This document shows positions 18,563 to 26,101 of a stretch of DNA of 64,000 nucleotides, one piece after another. A program made the position numbers and the translations under genes. How positions within the stretch are numbered: the first letter of the stretch is position 1; each line of letters starts with the position of its first letter. This DNA is from Rhizobacter terrae (lineage in GTDB: Bacteria > Pseudomonadota > Gammaproteobacteria > Burkholderiales > Burkholderiaceae_C), in NCBI RefSeq assembly GCF_003852895.1, contig NZ_QUSW01000004.1, positions 434,001 to 498,000 of the forward strand, read 5' to 3'. Below the pieces are notes generated by a model, which saw nothing but the letters and a program-made list of their open reading frames with translations, made no database searches and was not told where the DNA came from.

Positions 18563-19789
18563 CTACGCCCTGGCGAAGACCAGTGTCGAGTTGGTCCCGC
18601 CGAAGGCGAAGGAATTGCTCACCGCAAAACCGAGGTTGCTGGCTGGCACGCCTTCGCCCAGAACATGGCGCAGGCCGGTGCAGGCGGGATCGAGGTCATG
18701 GACTCCACGCGTGGGAGGAATCTCCTGACGCCGAAGGGCCATCACGGTCAAGAGTGCTTCGAGCGCGCCAGCGCCACCGAGCAGGTGGCCGTGCGCGGCC
18801 TTCGTCGAACTCACATGCAACCGAGCCGCGCTGTCGCCCCAGACCTGCCGCAGTGCCTCGCATTCGACGGGATCGCCGGCGACAGTCGCGGTGCCGTGTG
18901 CGTTGCAGTAGCCGATGTCGGACGGAAGCAACTGCGCCGAGCGGAGCGCAGCCTGGAGAGCCGCCACCTGGCCGCGGACATTGGGGTTGGTGAGATGCGC
19001 GGCGTCGCAGCGCACTGCGCTTGAAACGAGCCACGCATGCGGCTCCCGCTGGGCCTCGGCAAGGTCTTCTTCTCGACGAAGCACCAGGAAGGCGGCCCCC
19101 TCTCCGAGGACCAATCCGTTGCGGTCTGCGGAGAAAGGACGGCAACTGCCTTGCACGTCATCGGCGCGAGGCGGCGCCAGCGTGCGCAACGCCTGCCATG
19201 CCGCCACGGTGCCGCGCACCAGCAACGCTTCAGCACCGCCGGCAATGGCGACGTCGACCTCGCCGCGCCGCAGCGCGTGCGCCGCCTCCGCGATCGCCAC
19301 GGAACTCGATGCGCAGGCGACGGCATAGGTGACCACGGGTCCGAGAATGCCGCAGTGCATGGCGATCACCGCCGCAGGACCGTTGACCATGCCGGCCGGC
19401 ACGGTCAGCGGCGGAACGCGGGTACCGCCGTACATCGCGGCGTAGCCCGTGTCGATGGTCGATGCGCCACCCAGGCCGGTGCCCACGTACAGGCCGACAC
19501 GTTCGCCGTCGCCGATCTCGGACAGCCCTGCATCTTCCAGCGCCCGGGCTGCTGCGCTCAAGGCCATCTGGCTGACGCGCTCGGTGCCCACCTGCTGCAG
19601 CTTGGTCAGCACGGTGGCGGGGTCGAAGTCGACGCTCGCCGCCGCGATGTCGGGCAAGCCTTCGAAGCTCATGCGCCGGACCGCGCCCTCGCCGCGCATC
19701 AGGCGCTGCCACGCCGCGTCAACATTGTCACCCAGGGGGCTCACGAGCCCCAGGCCGGTCACCGCGATCCGCGAGGGCTTGGCCCGCAT
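18563..19789 (-). CDS. Beta-ketoacyl-ACP synthase (FabF/FabB-type ketosynthase)
   Basis: A 408-residue condensing enzyme with the complete Cys-His-His triad: Cys159 in VACASSS, His298 in NAHGTAT and His333 in KAAHGHLLGGAG, plus the C-terminal GGTNSTLVF loop. It would join an acyl chain to a malonyl unit on an acyl carrier protein. It is the last gene of a tight operon hydrolase-ACP-ketosynthase (gaps of 3 and 2 bases) and is not in a fab cluster, so a specialised acyl product is more likely than housekeeping fatty acid synthesis. It faces a divergent exporter operon. The start gives the FabF-like MRAKPSRIAVTGLGLVSPLG. Confidence 0.92.
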   Translation of the reverse strand: MRAKPSRIAVTGLGLVSPLGDNVDAAWQRLMRGEGAVRRMSFEGLPDIAAASVDFDPATVLTKLQQVGTERVSQMALSAAARALEDAGLSEIGDGERVGLYVGTGLGGASTIDTGYAAMYGGTRVPPLTVPAGMVNGPAAVIAMHCGILGPVVTYAVACASSSVAIAEAAHALRRGEVDVAIAGGAEALLVRGTVAAWQALRTLAPPRADDVQGSCRPFSADRNGLVLGEGAAFLVLRREEDLAEAQREPHAWLVSSAVRCDAAHLTNPNVRGQVAALQAALRSAQLLPSDIGYCNAHGTATVAGDPVECEALRQVWGDSAARLHVSSTKAAHGHLLGGAGALEALLTVMALRRQEIPPTRGVHDLDPACTGLRHVLGEGVPASNLGFAVSNSFAFGGTNSTLVFARA

Positions 19790-19791
19790 GG

Positions 19792-20034
19792 TCAGGCTGC
19801 CTTGGTGGCGATCAGTCCGTCCAGCAGGGTGGCCAATCCCGTCAGGTTGGTCACGCTGGTGGCAGCTTCATCCGGCACGACGACGTGGAAGTTGTCTTCA
19901 ATGGCGAACAGGAGTTCAGCCAGGGTGAGGGAATCGAGGTTGTAGCTGTCGAACGCGGCCTCGGCATCGATCGTCGCGGGATCGATGTCGAACTGCGCTT
20001 GAATGAGTTGCTTGAGTTCTTCGACGGTATTCAT
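19792..20034 (-). CDS. Acyl carrier protein
   Basis: An 80-residue acidic ACP. The phosphopantetheine attachment site is Ser35 in YNLDSLTLAELL, within the usual four-helix pattern. It differs from housekeeping AcpP at the recognition helix (DSLTLAELLFAIED rather than the DSLDTVELVMALEE type), which suggests a dedicated partner. It lies between the hydrolase and the ketosynthase in one operon, two bases before the latter, so it most likely carries their substrate. The modifying phosphopantetheinyl transferase is not in the window. Confidence 0.93.
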   Translation of the reverse strand: MNTVEELKQLIQAQFDIDPATIDAEAAFDSYNLDSLTLAELLFAIEDNFHVVVPDEAATSVTNLTGLATLLDGLIATKAA

Positions 20035-20037
20035 TGT

Positions 20038-20904
20038 TCAGACGGAGGAGGCGCCCGACACCATCAGTGGCTTTCCGTTCGCGGACAAGCTGCTGTTGCG
20101 TGAGGCAGGCACTGACAGCGACCGAACGAACGCCGCCAGTTCATCGGCGACCTCCTTGCGGTCGTTGTCGGCGGTGATCATGTGGTAGCTGTTCTCCAGC
20201 ACCTTCAGTTGCAGTGACTCCGGCCGCATCGATGCGAGCGCCTGGCGCACGCTCGCCAGCCGGCAGATCTCGTCGTCACGCGCATGCAGCGCGAGCGTGG
20301 GCAGGTGAAGGCCGGCCAGGACCGAGCGCGCATGTGCCGACAGCCGCTCGCTCTCGCGAACGACCTGCAGCGACACCTCGGCGGGCCCCACGACGCTCGC
20401 GCTGGTCTTGTCCTGCAACTGCGTGCGGACCATTTGCCGCATGCGCTCGTTCTTCAGGCCAAAGGGAGAGCGCTCGCGCATCACGTAGCGGTGCTCAAGG
20501 CGCAGGAGATAGGCGAGGTGGCGAAACCCATACCACCACGGCAGCGACCAGCCGTCGTATGAAAACAGGGGCGACAGCAACGCGAGTCCCACCAGCCCTG
20601 CATGACGGCGCCGCGATGCCACCGCGAGGGCCAGCATGGCACCGGTGCACAGGCCGCCGAGCACGATGGGTTCATTGGAACTGTCGAGTACCGCATCGAC
20701 TCGGGCACACGCCGCGTCGACCCAGTCTTGCCAGCGCGCGCGATCGGGCATGGTGCCATGCGTGTAGCCGTTGACGTCGAGCGCATCGAAGCGCACGCCG
20801 GCGCGGCGCAGCGGATGCACGAGCAGTCCGAATTCCTTGGATGAACTCGCAAGTCCGTGGAAGAGAAGCAGTCGCGGCATCGTCGAAGGACGGCGCGAAT
20901 TCAT
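20038..20904 (-). CDS. Alpha/beta hydrolase with Cys in the nucleophile elbow
   Basis: A 288-residue hydrolase related to small carboxylesterases and monoacylglycerol lipases. The oxyanion region is LLFHGLASSSKEFG. The nucleophile elbow reads GGLCTGAM, a G-x-C-x-G motif with Cys86 where esterases have Ser, as in dienelactone hydrolases and PHA synthases. The acid is in HARDDEICRL (Asp210 or Asp211) and the histidine is His241 in ENSYHMITADNDR. It heads the operon with ACP and ketosynthase, so it may release or transfer the acyl chain. Start 20904 is chosen; MPRLLLFHG at 20880 is an alternative. Confidence 0.85.
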   Translation of the reverse strand: MNSRRPSTMPRLLLFHGLASSSKEFGLLVHPLRRAGVRFDALDVNGYTHGTMPDRARWQDWVDAACARVDAVLDSSNEPIVLGGLCTGAMLALAVASRRRHAGLVGLALLSPLFSYDGWSLPWWYGFRHLAYLLRLEHRYVMRERSPFGLKNERMRQMVRTQLQDKTSASVVGPAEVSLQVVRESERLSAHARSVLAGLHLPTLALHARDDEICRLASVRQALASMRPESLQLKVLENSYHMITADNDRKEVADELAAFVRSLSVPASRNSSLSANGKPLMVSGASSV

Positions 20905-21026
20905 CGGAGCAAGACCTCGATGCGAGACGAACATGGCGAAGGAATGATCGAGATCAGCGGCCGAATTGAAGCCTAGAATTATTTCATGTCCTCGCCGTTT
21001 CGGCACCGTCAGGCACCGCTCAGGAA

Positions 21027-21043
21027 CGAGTCGGTACCACTCG
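21027..21043. promoter_or_regulatory. Imperfect palindrome in the divergent lipid/export promoter region
   Basis: CGAGTCGGTACCACTCG has perfect five-base arms (CGAGT/ACTCG) around a seven-base centre. It lies in the 169-base gap between the divergent hydrolase and efflux lipoprotein genes, 31 bases before the latter's start. It is a possible operator for shared control, but no regulator gene is adjacent and such a short palindrome could be chance. Confidence 0.25.
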
Positions 21044-21073
21044 ATTCGAGACCCCTCCAAGCCCCTGCACACC

Positions 21074-22513
21074 ATGCCGATTCCCACGCGAACAGGCCCA
21101 TGCCTCAAGCCTCTTTCGCATGGGGCCCTGTGGCTGTTGATCGCTGCATCGGCGGGTTGCAGCTCGCCGCTTCGCGCGCCTGAGTTGAAGGCGCAAACAC
21201 CTGCAGCATGGCGCGAGACAACGGCGTCTGCAGAAGCGGCGAAGGTCGTCGAACCCGACCTCGATCAATGGTGGCGAGCTTTCGGCGACGAGCAGCTCGA
21301 TGCATGGGTCATCCGCGCCAGGGGCGGCAACCTGAGCATCGCCGCAGCGGCACAACGAGTCCGCGCAGCGCGTTCGATGCTGCAGGCCTCGCAAGCCGGC
21401 GCCTCCCCTGTGCTGCGCTTCGACACCTCGGCCATTCCAAGCCCTGACAGCCGGCGCAACTACTTCATTGCGGGGTTTGACGCGCAGTGGGAAGCAGGCT
21501 TGTTCGGCCGCACCGCTGCCGAGATCGATGCGGCGCAAGCGGACGCGCAGACCGCGTCGGCAGACCTGAAGGCGGCCCGCGTGGCCGTGGTCGCGGAGGT
21601 CGTGCGCACCTGGCTTGGGTGGCGCCATTCAGCATGCCGTCAGGCGTTGCTGGCTGACAGCGTGTCCGTCCAGGAACGCCGCCTGGCACTGTGGCAATCG
21701 CGCGTGTCCGTGCGCCAGGCCTCGCAGGACGACGTGGCCCGTGCGCGGCGCGAGCTCGAGCAGTTGCGTCTCGAGGCGTGGGAAGCTTCGACCGTCGTGG
21801 CGGGAATCCGGTCGCAGATGGCGGTGCTCGCTGGAGACCACAACGCCACGGGCCCCGACACGCTGCCCTGCACCCGCTTCGATCTGCCGGCGGTGCGAAT
21901 CTCGCAGTTGCCGGCAGACATCATTCGCACACGGCCCGACATCCAGCGGGCCGAGCATCAGGTCATGAAGGCCTTCGGTTCGGCCCGTGAGGCCGAGGCC
22001 AACCGTCATCCGCGCCTCTCGCTGAACGGCACCTTGAGCGTGGCCGTGCCGCTGAGCGGGGCGGGTTCCACCAGCCACGGCATTCTTTCTGCGGCGCCCT
22101 TCGTGGACATTCCGCTGTTCGATGCCGGTGCGCGCCAGGCGGTGTCGCAGGCGCGCCTGGCGCAGATGCAGGCCGCCGTGCTGGACTATCGGCAGAGCGT
22201 GCTCGAAGGCATCGCCGAGGTGGAATCGGCCATGGCCTCGCTGAGCACGCAGCGTGAACGCCGCGAGCGCCTGTCGGCCATGGAACGGGATGCGGAACAA
22301 CTGGCCCTGCGCGCCGAACAGCGCTTTCGCCTGAAGCAAGCCGACCGATTCGACCTGGAGGATTCGCAGGAAGCCTTGATCAAATCGCGGCTGGCGACCC
22401 TCGATGCCGAACTGGCACAACAACTCGCCTTTGTGCGGCTCTACAAAGCACTGGGCGGCGCGAATCCAATGGCCGACGAAGCACGCGTGCAAGCCATGCG
22501 AGACGCCGGCTGA
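21074..22513 (+). CDS. Outer-membrane efflux lipoprotein (NodT/TolC-type)
   Basis: A 479-residue outer-membrane channel subunit that would complete a tripartite exporter. The signal peptide ends in a lipobox (SAGC, Cys29). The mature region has the family layout of two repeated helical halves: WWRAFGDEQLDAWVIRA, NYFIAGFDAQWEAGLFGR and LPADIIRTRPDIQRAEHQVMKAF are the usual NodT-family blocks. The ATG 21074 is the first codon giving a signal peptide; the upstream frame is open but has none. Its stop overlaps the permease start (TGATG), so the two are coupled. Usual NodT partners are RND pumps, but here the partners are ABC components. Confidence 0.9.
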   Translation: MPIPTRTGPCLKPLSHGALWLLIAASAGCSSPLRAPELKAQTPAAWRETTASAEAAKVVEPDLDQWWRAFGDEQLDAWVIRARGGNLSIAAAAQRVRAARSMLQASQAGASPVLRFDTSAIPSPDSRRNYFIAGFDAQWEAGLFGRTAAEIDAAQADAQTASADLKAARVAVVAEVVRTWLGWRHSACRQALLADSVSVQERRLALWQSRVSVRQASQDDVARARRELEQLRLEAWEASTVVAGIRSQMAVLAGDHNATGPDTLPCTRFDLPAVRISQLPADIIRTRPDIQRAEHQVMKAFGSAREAEANRHPRLSLNGTLSVAVPLSGAGSTSHGILSAAPFVDIPLFDAGARQAVSQARLAQMQAAVLDYRQSVLEGIAEVESAMASLSTQRERRERLSAMERDAEQLALRAEQRFRLKQADRFDLEDSQEALIKSRLATLDAELAQQLAFVRLYKALGGANPMADEARVQAMRDAG

Positions 22514-23655
22514 TGCGCGCCAAGGTCGCGCTCGCGCGAAAGACGCTCGTCCACGAGTGGAGGCGGTTTGCGCCGGCCACCTTGTCCGTCGCGTTCTCCG
22601 CGCTCCTGCTGCTCGTGCAGACCGCCCTCGTGCTCGGCATCTTCGGCAGTGCCGCCGTGTTCATCGATCGATCGGGCGGTGACCTGTGGATCGGCGCGCC
22701 CGGAACGCAAAGCGTCGAACTGGGCCGTCCGCTTCCCGCGGACACCGACACCTGGCTGCGGATGCATCCGCAGGTGCGTTCGCTCGAACCATTTCTCTGG
22801 GTCGATGCCGACTGGCGATCCGGCACCGGCCGAGGTGCCGTGTCGGTGTCGGTGTCGGGCATTGCCACCAAGGCAGGCAGCGTGATGTTCTCGCGGTCCA
22901 TTTCAGACGACATGCGGGCACGGCTGGCCGAACCCGAAGGCGTGATCGTGGAACGCGCGGACCTGGCCAAGCTGGGCGTGGACACCGGTTCGCGCGTGCA
23001 GCTCAACGGCCACAGCGTGCGCGTCGTCGGCATTGCGACGGGCCTTCGCGCACTTGGTGGCGTGAACGTGCTGGCATCGGTCGACACGGCACGGCGGATC
23101 CTTGGAAGCCCGCCATCGGACGAACGGAATACCTACTTCGTGGCGACGCTGCGCGAACCCGCCAAGGCTGTGCAGGTGCGGGCCCAACTCGATGCCGACG
23201 GACAGCGACACGGCTACCAAGCGTGGACGCGGGCCGAGTTCTCTCGCCTGGCGATTTTCTACTGGATGTTCGAGACCGGCGCCGGCCTGGGCGTGCTCTT
23301 CCTGTCGTGCATCGTGTGTGTCGTGGGCATCGTCATCACGAGCCAGTCGCTCATGGGCGCGGTGGGTGGATCGGTGAACGAATACGCCACCCTGCACGCG
23401 CTGGGCGTGGGGATGGGCTCGCTCAAGCGCGTGGTGCTGGAGCAGTCGGCCTGGGTCGGTGCCGCCGGGCTGCTGATGGGCATCGCCGCGACCGCTGCGG
23501 CGCTCTGGCTGGCAAGCCGCAACGATGTGCCGGTGTCGCTCGACGGGTGGGCGGCCTTCGCCTGCATCGTCGTCGTCATGGGCATCTCGCTGCTCTCGGG
23601 CCTGGCCGCGACACGCGTGCTCCGCCGTGCCGACCCTGCCACCTTGTTGCGCTGA
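22513..23655 (+). CDS. ABC transporter permease, FtsX/DevC (MacB-like) type
   Basis: A 380-residue inner-membrane permease with one N-terminal TM (about 20-50), a large periplasmic domain and three C-terminal TMs (about 245-280, 305-335, 345-368), which is the FtsX-like topology. The periplasmic block FIDRSGGDLWIGAPGTQSVELGRPLP resembles DevC, the permease of the cyanobacterial heterocyst glycolipid exporter. The nucleotide-binding domain is a separate gene, as in DevBCA, and unlike MacB. Such transporters move substrate from the periplasm or outer leaflet by mechanotransmission rather than through the permease. The start overlaps the upstream stop. Confidence 0.87.
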   Translation: MRAKVALARKTLVHEWRRFAPATLSVAFSALLLLVQTALVLGIFGSAAVFIDRSGGDLWIGAPGTQSVELGRPLPADTDTWLRMHPQVRSLEPFLWVDADWRSGTGRGAVSVSVSGIATKAGSVMFSRSISDDMRARLAEPEGVIVERADLAKLGVDTGSRVQLNGHSVRVVGIATGLRALGGVNVLASVDTARRILGSPPSDERNTYFVATLREPAKAVQVRAQLDADGQRHGYQAWTRAEFSRLAIFYWMFETGAGLGVLFLSCIVCVVGIVITSQSLMGAVGGSVNEYATLHALGVGMGSLKRVVLEQSAWVGAAGLLMGIAATAAALWLASRNDVPVSLDGWAAFACIVVVMGISLLSGLAATRVLRRADPATLLR

Positions 23656-23678
23656 CGTCGCAACCTCCAGCCCACGCC

Positions 23679-24392
23679 ATGGAACATCCCGCCATCCAAG
23701 CCACCGGCCTGTGCAAGTCGTACCGCAGTGGCAAGCTCCAGACGCCGGTGCTTCAAGGCTTGTCGATCGAGATCGCGCCCGCGCAGCTGACGCTGGTCGA
23801 AGGCCCCTCGGGCTGCGGCAAGAGCACGCTGCTGGCGCTGCTGGGTGGCCTGCTCAGGCCGGATGCAGGCGAGGTGACGGTGCTCGGCAACGAGCTGTGG
23901 CGAATGTCGCCCCGGCAGCTCGAACAATTCAGGCTGCGGCACACGGGCTTCATCTTCCAGGGGTTCAACCTGTTCGGTGCCCTGTCATGCCGGGAGCAGG
24001 TGATGCTTCCGCTGGGCTACCTGGGCATCGACCCCGCGGCGGCCCGGCGCCGTGCGGATGAAGCCCTGGAGGAGGTGCGCATGAGTGCGCGCGCCGATCT
24101 GCGCCCGTCGCAGCTGTCGGGCGGAGAGAAGCAGCGCGTGGCGATCGCCCGCGCCCTGGCCAAGCGTCCGCAGCTTCTGTTCGCCGACGAACCGACCAGC
24201 GCGCTCGATGCCGCCAACGGACGACAACTCATCGAGCTGCTGCATTCGATCGCGCGCCACCATGGCACCGCGATTCTTTGCGTCAGTCATGACCCGAGAC
24301 TCATCAAGGAAGGCGACCGAGTGATGCAGATGGAAGACGGCCGCATCGTCAGCGACACGAGCCCGACCGCGCTGGAGGCGGCAACCCCATGA
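23679..24392 (+). CDS. ABC transporter ATP-binding protein (LolD/DevA/MacB type)
   Basis: A 237-residue ATPase with Walker A GPSGCGKST, Q-loop in FIFQGFNLFGALS, signature LSGGEKQRVAIARAL, Walker B LLFADEPTSALD and the switch His in CVSHD. The insertion and length match the MacB/LolD/DevA group that pairs with FtsX-like permeases. It starts 23 bases after the permease gene and its stop overlaps the start of the fusion-protein gene (ATGA), making one operon. Substrate is not readable from this subunit; the context suggests a lipid-like product. Confidence 0.92.
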   Translation: MEHPAIQATGLCKSYRSGKLQTPVLQGLSIEIAPAQLTLVEGPSGCGKSTLLALLGGLLRPDAGEVTVLGNELWRMSPRQLEQFRLRHTGFIFQGFNLFGALSCREQVMLPLGYLGIDPAAARRRADEALEEVRMSARADLRPSQLSGGEKQRVAIARALAKRPQLLFADEPTSALDAANGRQLIELLHSIARHHGTAILCVSHDPRLIKEGDRVMQMEDGRIVSDTSPTALEAATP

Positions 24393-25306
24393 AGACCAAC
24401 GCCAACACATGGCTCATGCGCCGCGTCGCGTCCACCGTGGCCACGGGACTCGTGTGCGCACTGGCGGCGGCATGCACTCCGGGACCCGAGGCATCGCAGG
24501 CCCCGGCCCCGGCTGCAGCCACGGTCGAGGCTGTGGCCCAGGCCAAGGGCCGCGTGGATGTGGAAGGCGGCGTCCAGCGCATCGTTGCGCCGCGCGAAGG
24601 CGTGATCGACAAGGTGCTCGTCGACATCGGCGACGAGGTGGCCGCGGGCCAGGTCGTGGCCCACCTCGCCACGAAGAAGGCGGAGCTTGCCGTGGCCCTG
24701 GCCCAGGCCGAGCTCGATCAAGCCCTGGCGCGAGTGAGTGCGCAACGCGCCCGCCTGCCCGCGCTCAAGGAGCGGTCGCAGCGCATGCGGGACGCCGCAG
24801 CCGCGGGCGCGCAAAGCGGGCAGATGTCCGACGATGCAGCAGCGGCCGTGCATGAACTCGAAGCGGACATCGCAGCGCTAGAAGCCGCCGCCCAGGTGGC
24901 ACGCCGGCAACGCGATCTGGCGCAGGAGGCGGTCCTGTCGTCGGCCGTTCGCGCGCAGGCCGCCGGACGCATCGTCGAACGGTTCGCGCACGTGGGCGAC
25001 GGCGTGAACGCCGCGGCGCCGTTGTTCAGCATCAAGCCGCCGCGGCCCCTGGTCGTGCTGGCCGACCTGAACGAAGAGCTGGTGGATCGCGTCAAGCCGG
25101 GAACGCGTGCGGAGATCATCCTGTCGGGCGCGGACGCAGCCAGCCACACAGCGCAGGTCATCCGCATCGGCGAGGTGTTCGGGCCGGCTCGCCTGGGCGA
25201 CGAGTCACAGCCCGCCGTGGATGCCAGAAGCGTCGAATGCGTGCTCAGGCTGGACGACCAGGCCCTTCGCATCGGCCAGCGGGTTCGCGTCAGGTTCCTG
25301 CGATGA
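24389..25306 (+). CDS. Periplasmic membrane-fusion protein (HlyD/DevB family), lipoprotein type
   Basis: A 305-residue adaptor that would bridge the permease and the outer-membrane channel. The signal peptide has a lipobox (LAAAC, Cys29), so it is anchored by lipid rather than a TM. The first half of the biotinyl-lipoyl-like barrel is RIVAPREGVIDKVLVDIGDEV, an Ala/Gln-rich coiled-coil hairpin follows (about 95-195), and the second half is AAGRIVERFAHVGDGVNAAAPLFSI. The C-terminal beta-barrel domain has VVLADLNEELVDRVKPG. Start overlaps the ATPase stop. With the three preceding genes it makes a complete tripartite ABC exporter. Confidence 0.9.
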   Translation: MKTNANTWLMRRVASTVATGLVCALAAACTPGPEASQAPAPAAATVEAVAQAKGRVDVEGGVQRIVAPREGVIDKVLVDIGDEVAAGQVVAHLATKKAELAVALAQAELDQALARVSAQRARLPALKERSQRMRDAAAAGAQSGQMSDDAAAAVHELEADIAALEAAAQVARRQRDLAQEAVLSSAVRAQAAGRIVERFAHVGDGVNAAAPLFSIKPPRPLVVLADLNEELVDRVKPGTRAEIILSGADAASHTAQVIRIGEVFGPARLGDESQPAVDARSVECVLRLDDQALRIGQRVRVRFLR

Positions 25307-25358
25307 GAATGGACGTCCATCGCCTGTCTGCACCGGGTGAATCGGGAGAGGACTTCCA

Positions 25359-26075
25359 ATGATCAAGCGTCAAACCATCGCCGTTCTCGTGGGCCTCGCA
25401 GGATCCTTGTGCGCCCATGCGGACGAGCAAGCCACCCGCCCCTGGAAACTGACCCTCGGGAACTACCACTACAGCGACGGCTCGGACGGCCGCGACACCA
25501 ACCTGCGCTGGCGCCGCGACGACACCAGCGTGTGGGTCGGCGCCTACCATGACCCGGCATTCGGCAGCCAGGTCCGCACGGGGTTCGACACCTCGATTTC
25601 CCTGGGCGGCACGGCCCAGCTCCAGCCGTCGTTGCAGGCGGCCTCGCGCGGCTTCTTCGGCGGGAGCCTGAACCTGCAGGTGGGCGACCCGTGGTTCGCG
25701 GTCGTGGGTTGGGGCCGCACGAACCTGCGTCCGTACTTCAACCTCAACTTCGACCCGAACGATGCCATCACGCTCGGGGTCGGCTGGCACGGTGACGGCG
25801 GACGCAGCCTGATGCTGTCCGTCATCGCCGACGACCGGCTGCATACCGGCCAAAAGGACTGGCACCTGTCGGGCCGCTGGCCCGTGCGCGACGACTGGCG
25901 GCTGACCCTGGACCTCATGCGCAAGACCGGCATGGGTGACGAGGCCGAGGTGCGGGCCTGGGGCTGGAGTGCCACGATCGACTTTCCCGCATGGTTCATT
26001 CGCGTTGCGCGGGATCCCAACCAGAACTTCTCTGCGGTGGATGCGACACGGGTTGCTGCGGGCCTGCGCTTCTGA
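25359..26075 (+). CDS. Predicted outer-membrane beta-barrel protein of unknown function
   Basis: A 238-residue exported protein. The signal peptide ends near residue 22 (LCAHA-DEQ). The rest is made of short amphipathic beta strands rich in Trp, Tyr and Asp/Arg turns, such as TNLRWRRDDTSVWVGAYHD and WFAVVGWGRTNLRPYFNLNF. The last residues are AAGLRF, with a C-terminal Phe as in BAM substrates. About 10-12 strands would fit. A good ribosome site (GGGAGAGG) precedes the ATG, 52 bases after the fusion-protein gene, so it is probably the last gene of the export operon. I do not recognise a family. Confidence 0.7.
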   Translation: MIKRQTIAVLVGLAGSLCAHADEQATRPWKLTLGNYHYSDGSDGRDTNLRWRRDDTSVWVGAYHDPAFGSQVRTGFDTSISLGGTAQLQPSLQAASRGFFGGSLNLQVGDPWFAVVGWGRTNLRPYFNLNFDPNDAITLGVGWHGDGGRSLMLSVIADDRLHTGQKDWHLSGRWPVRDDWRLTLDLMRKTGMGDEAEVRAWGWSATIDFPAWFIRVARDPNQNFSAVDATRVAAGLRF

Positions 26076-26101
26076 GCGTCTGGCGCGACACGGGTGCCGC
26101 G

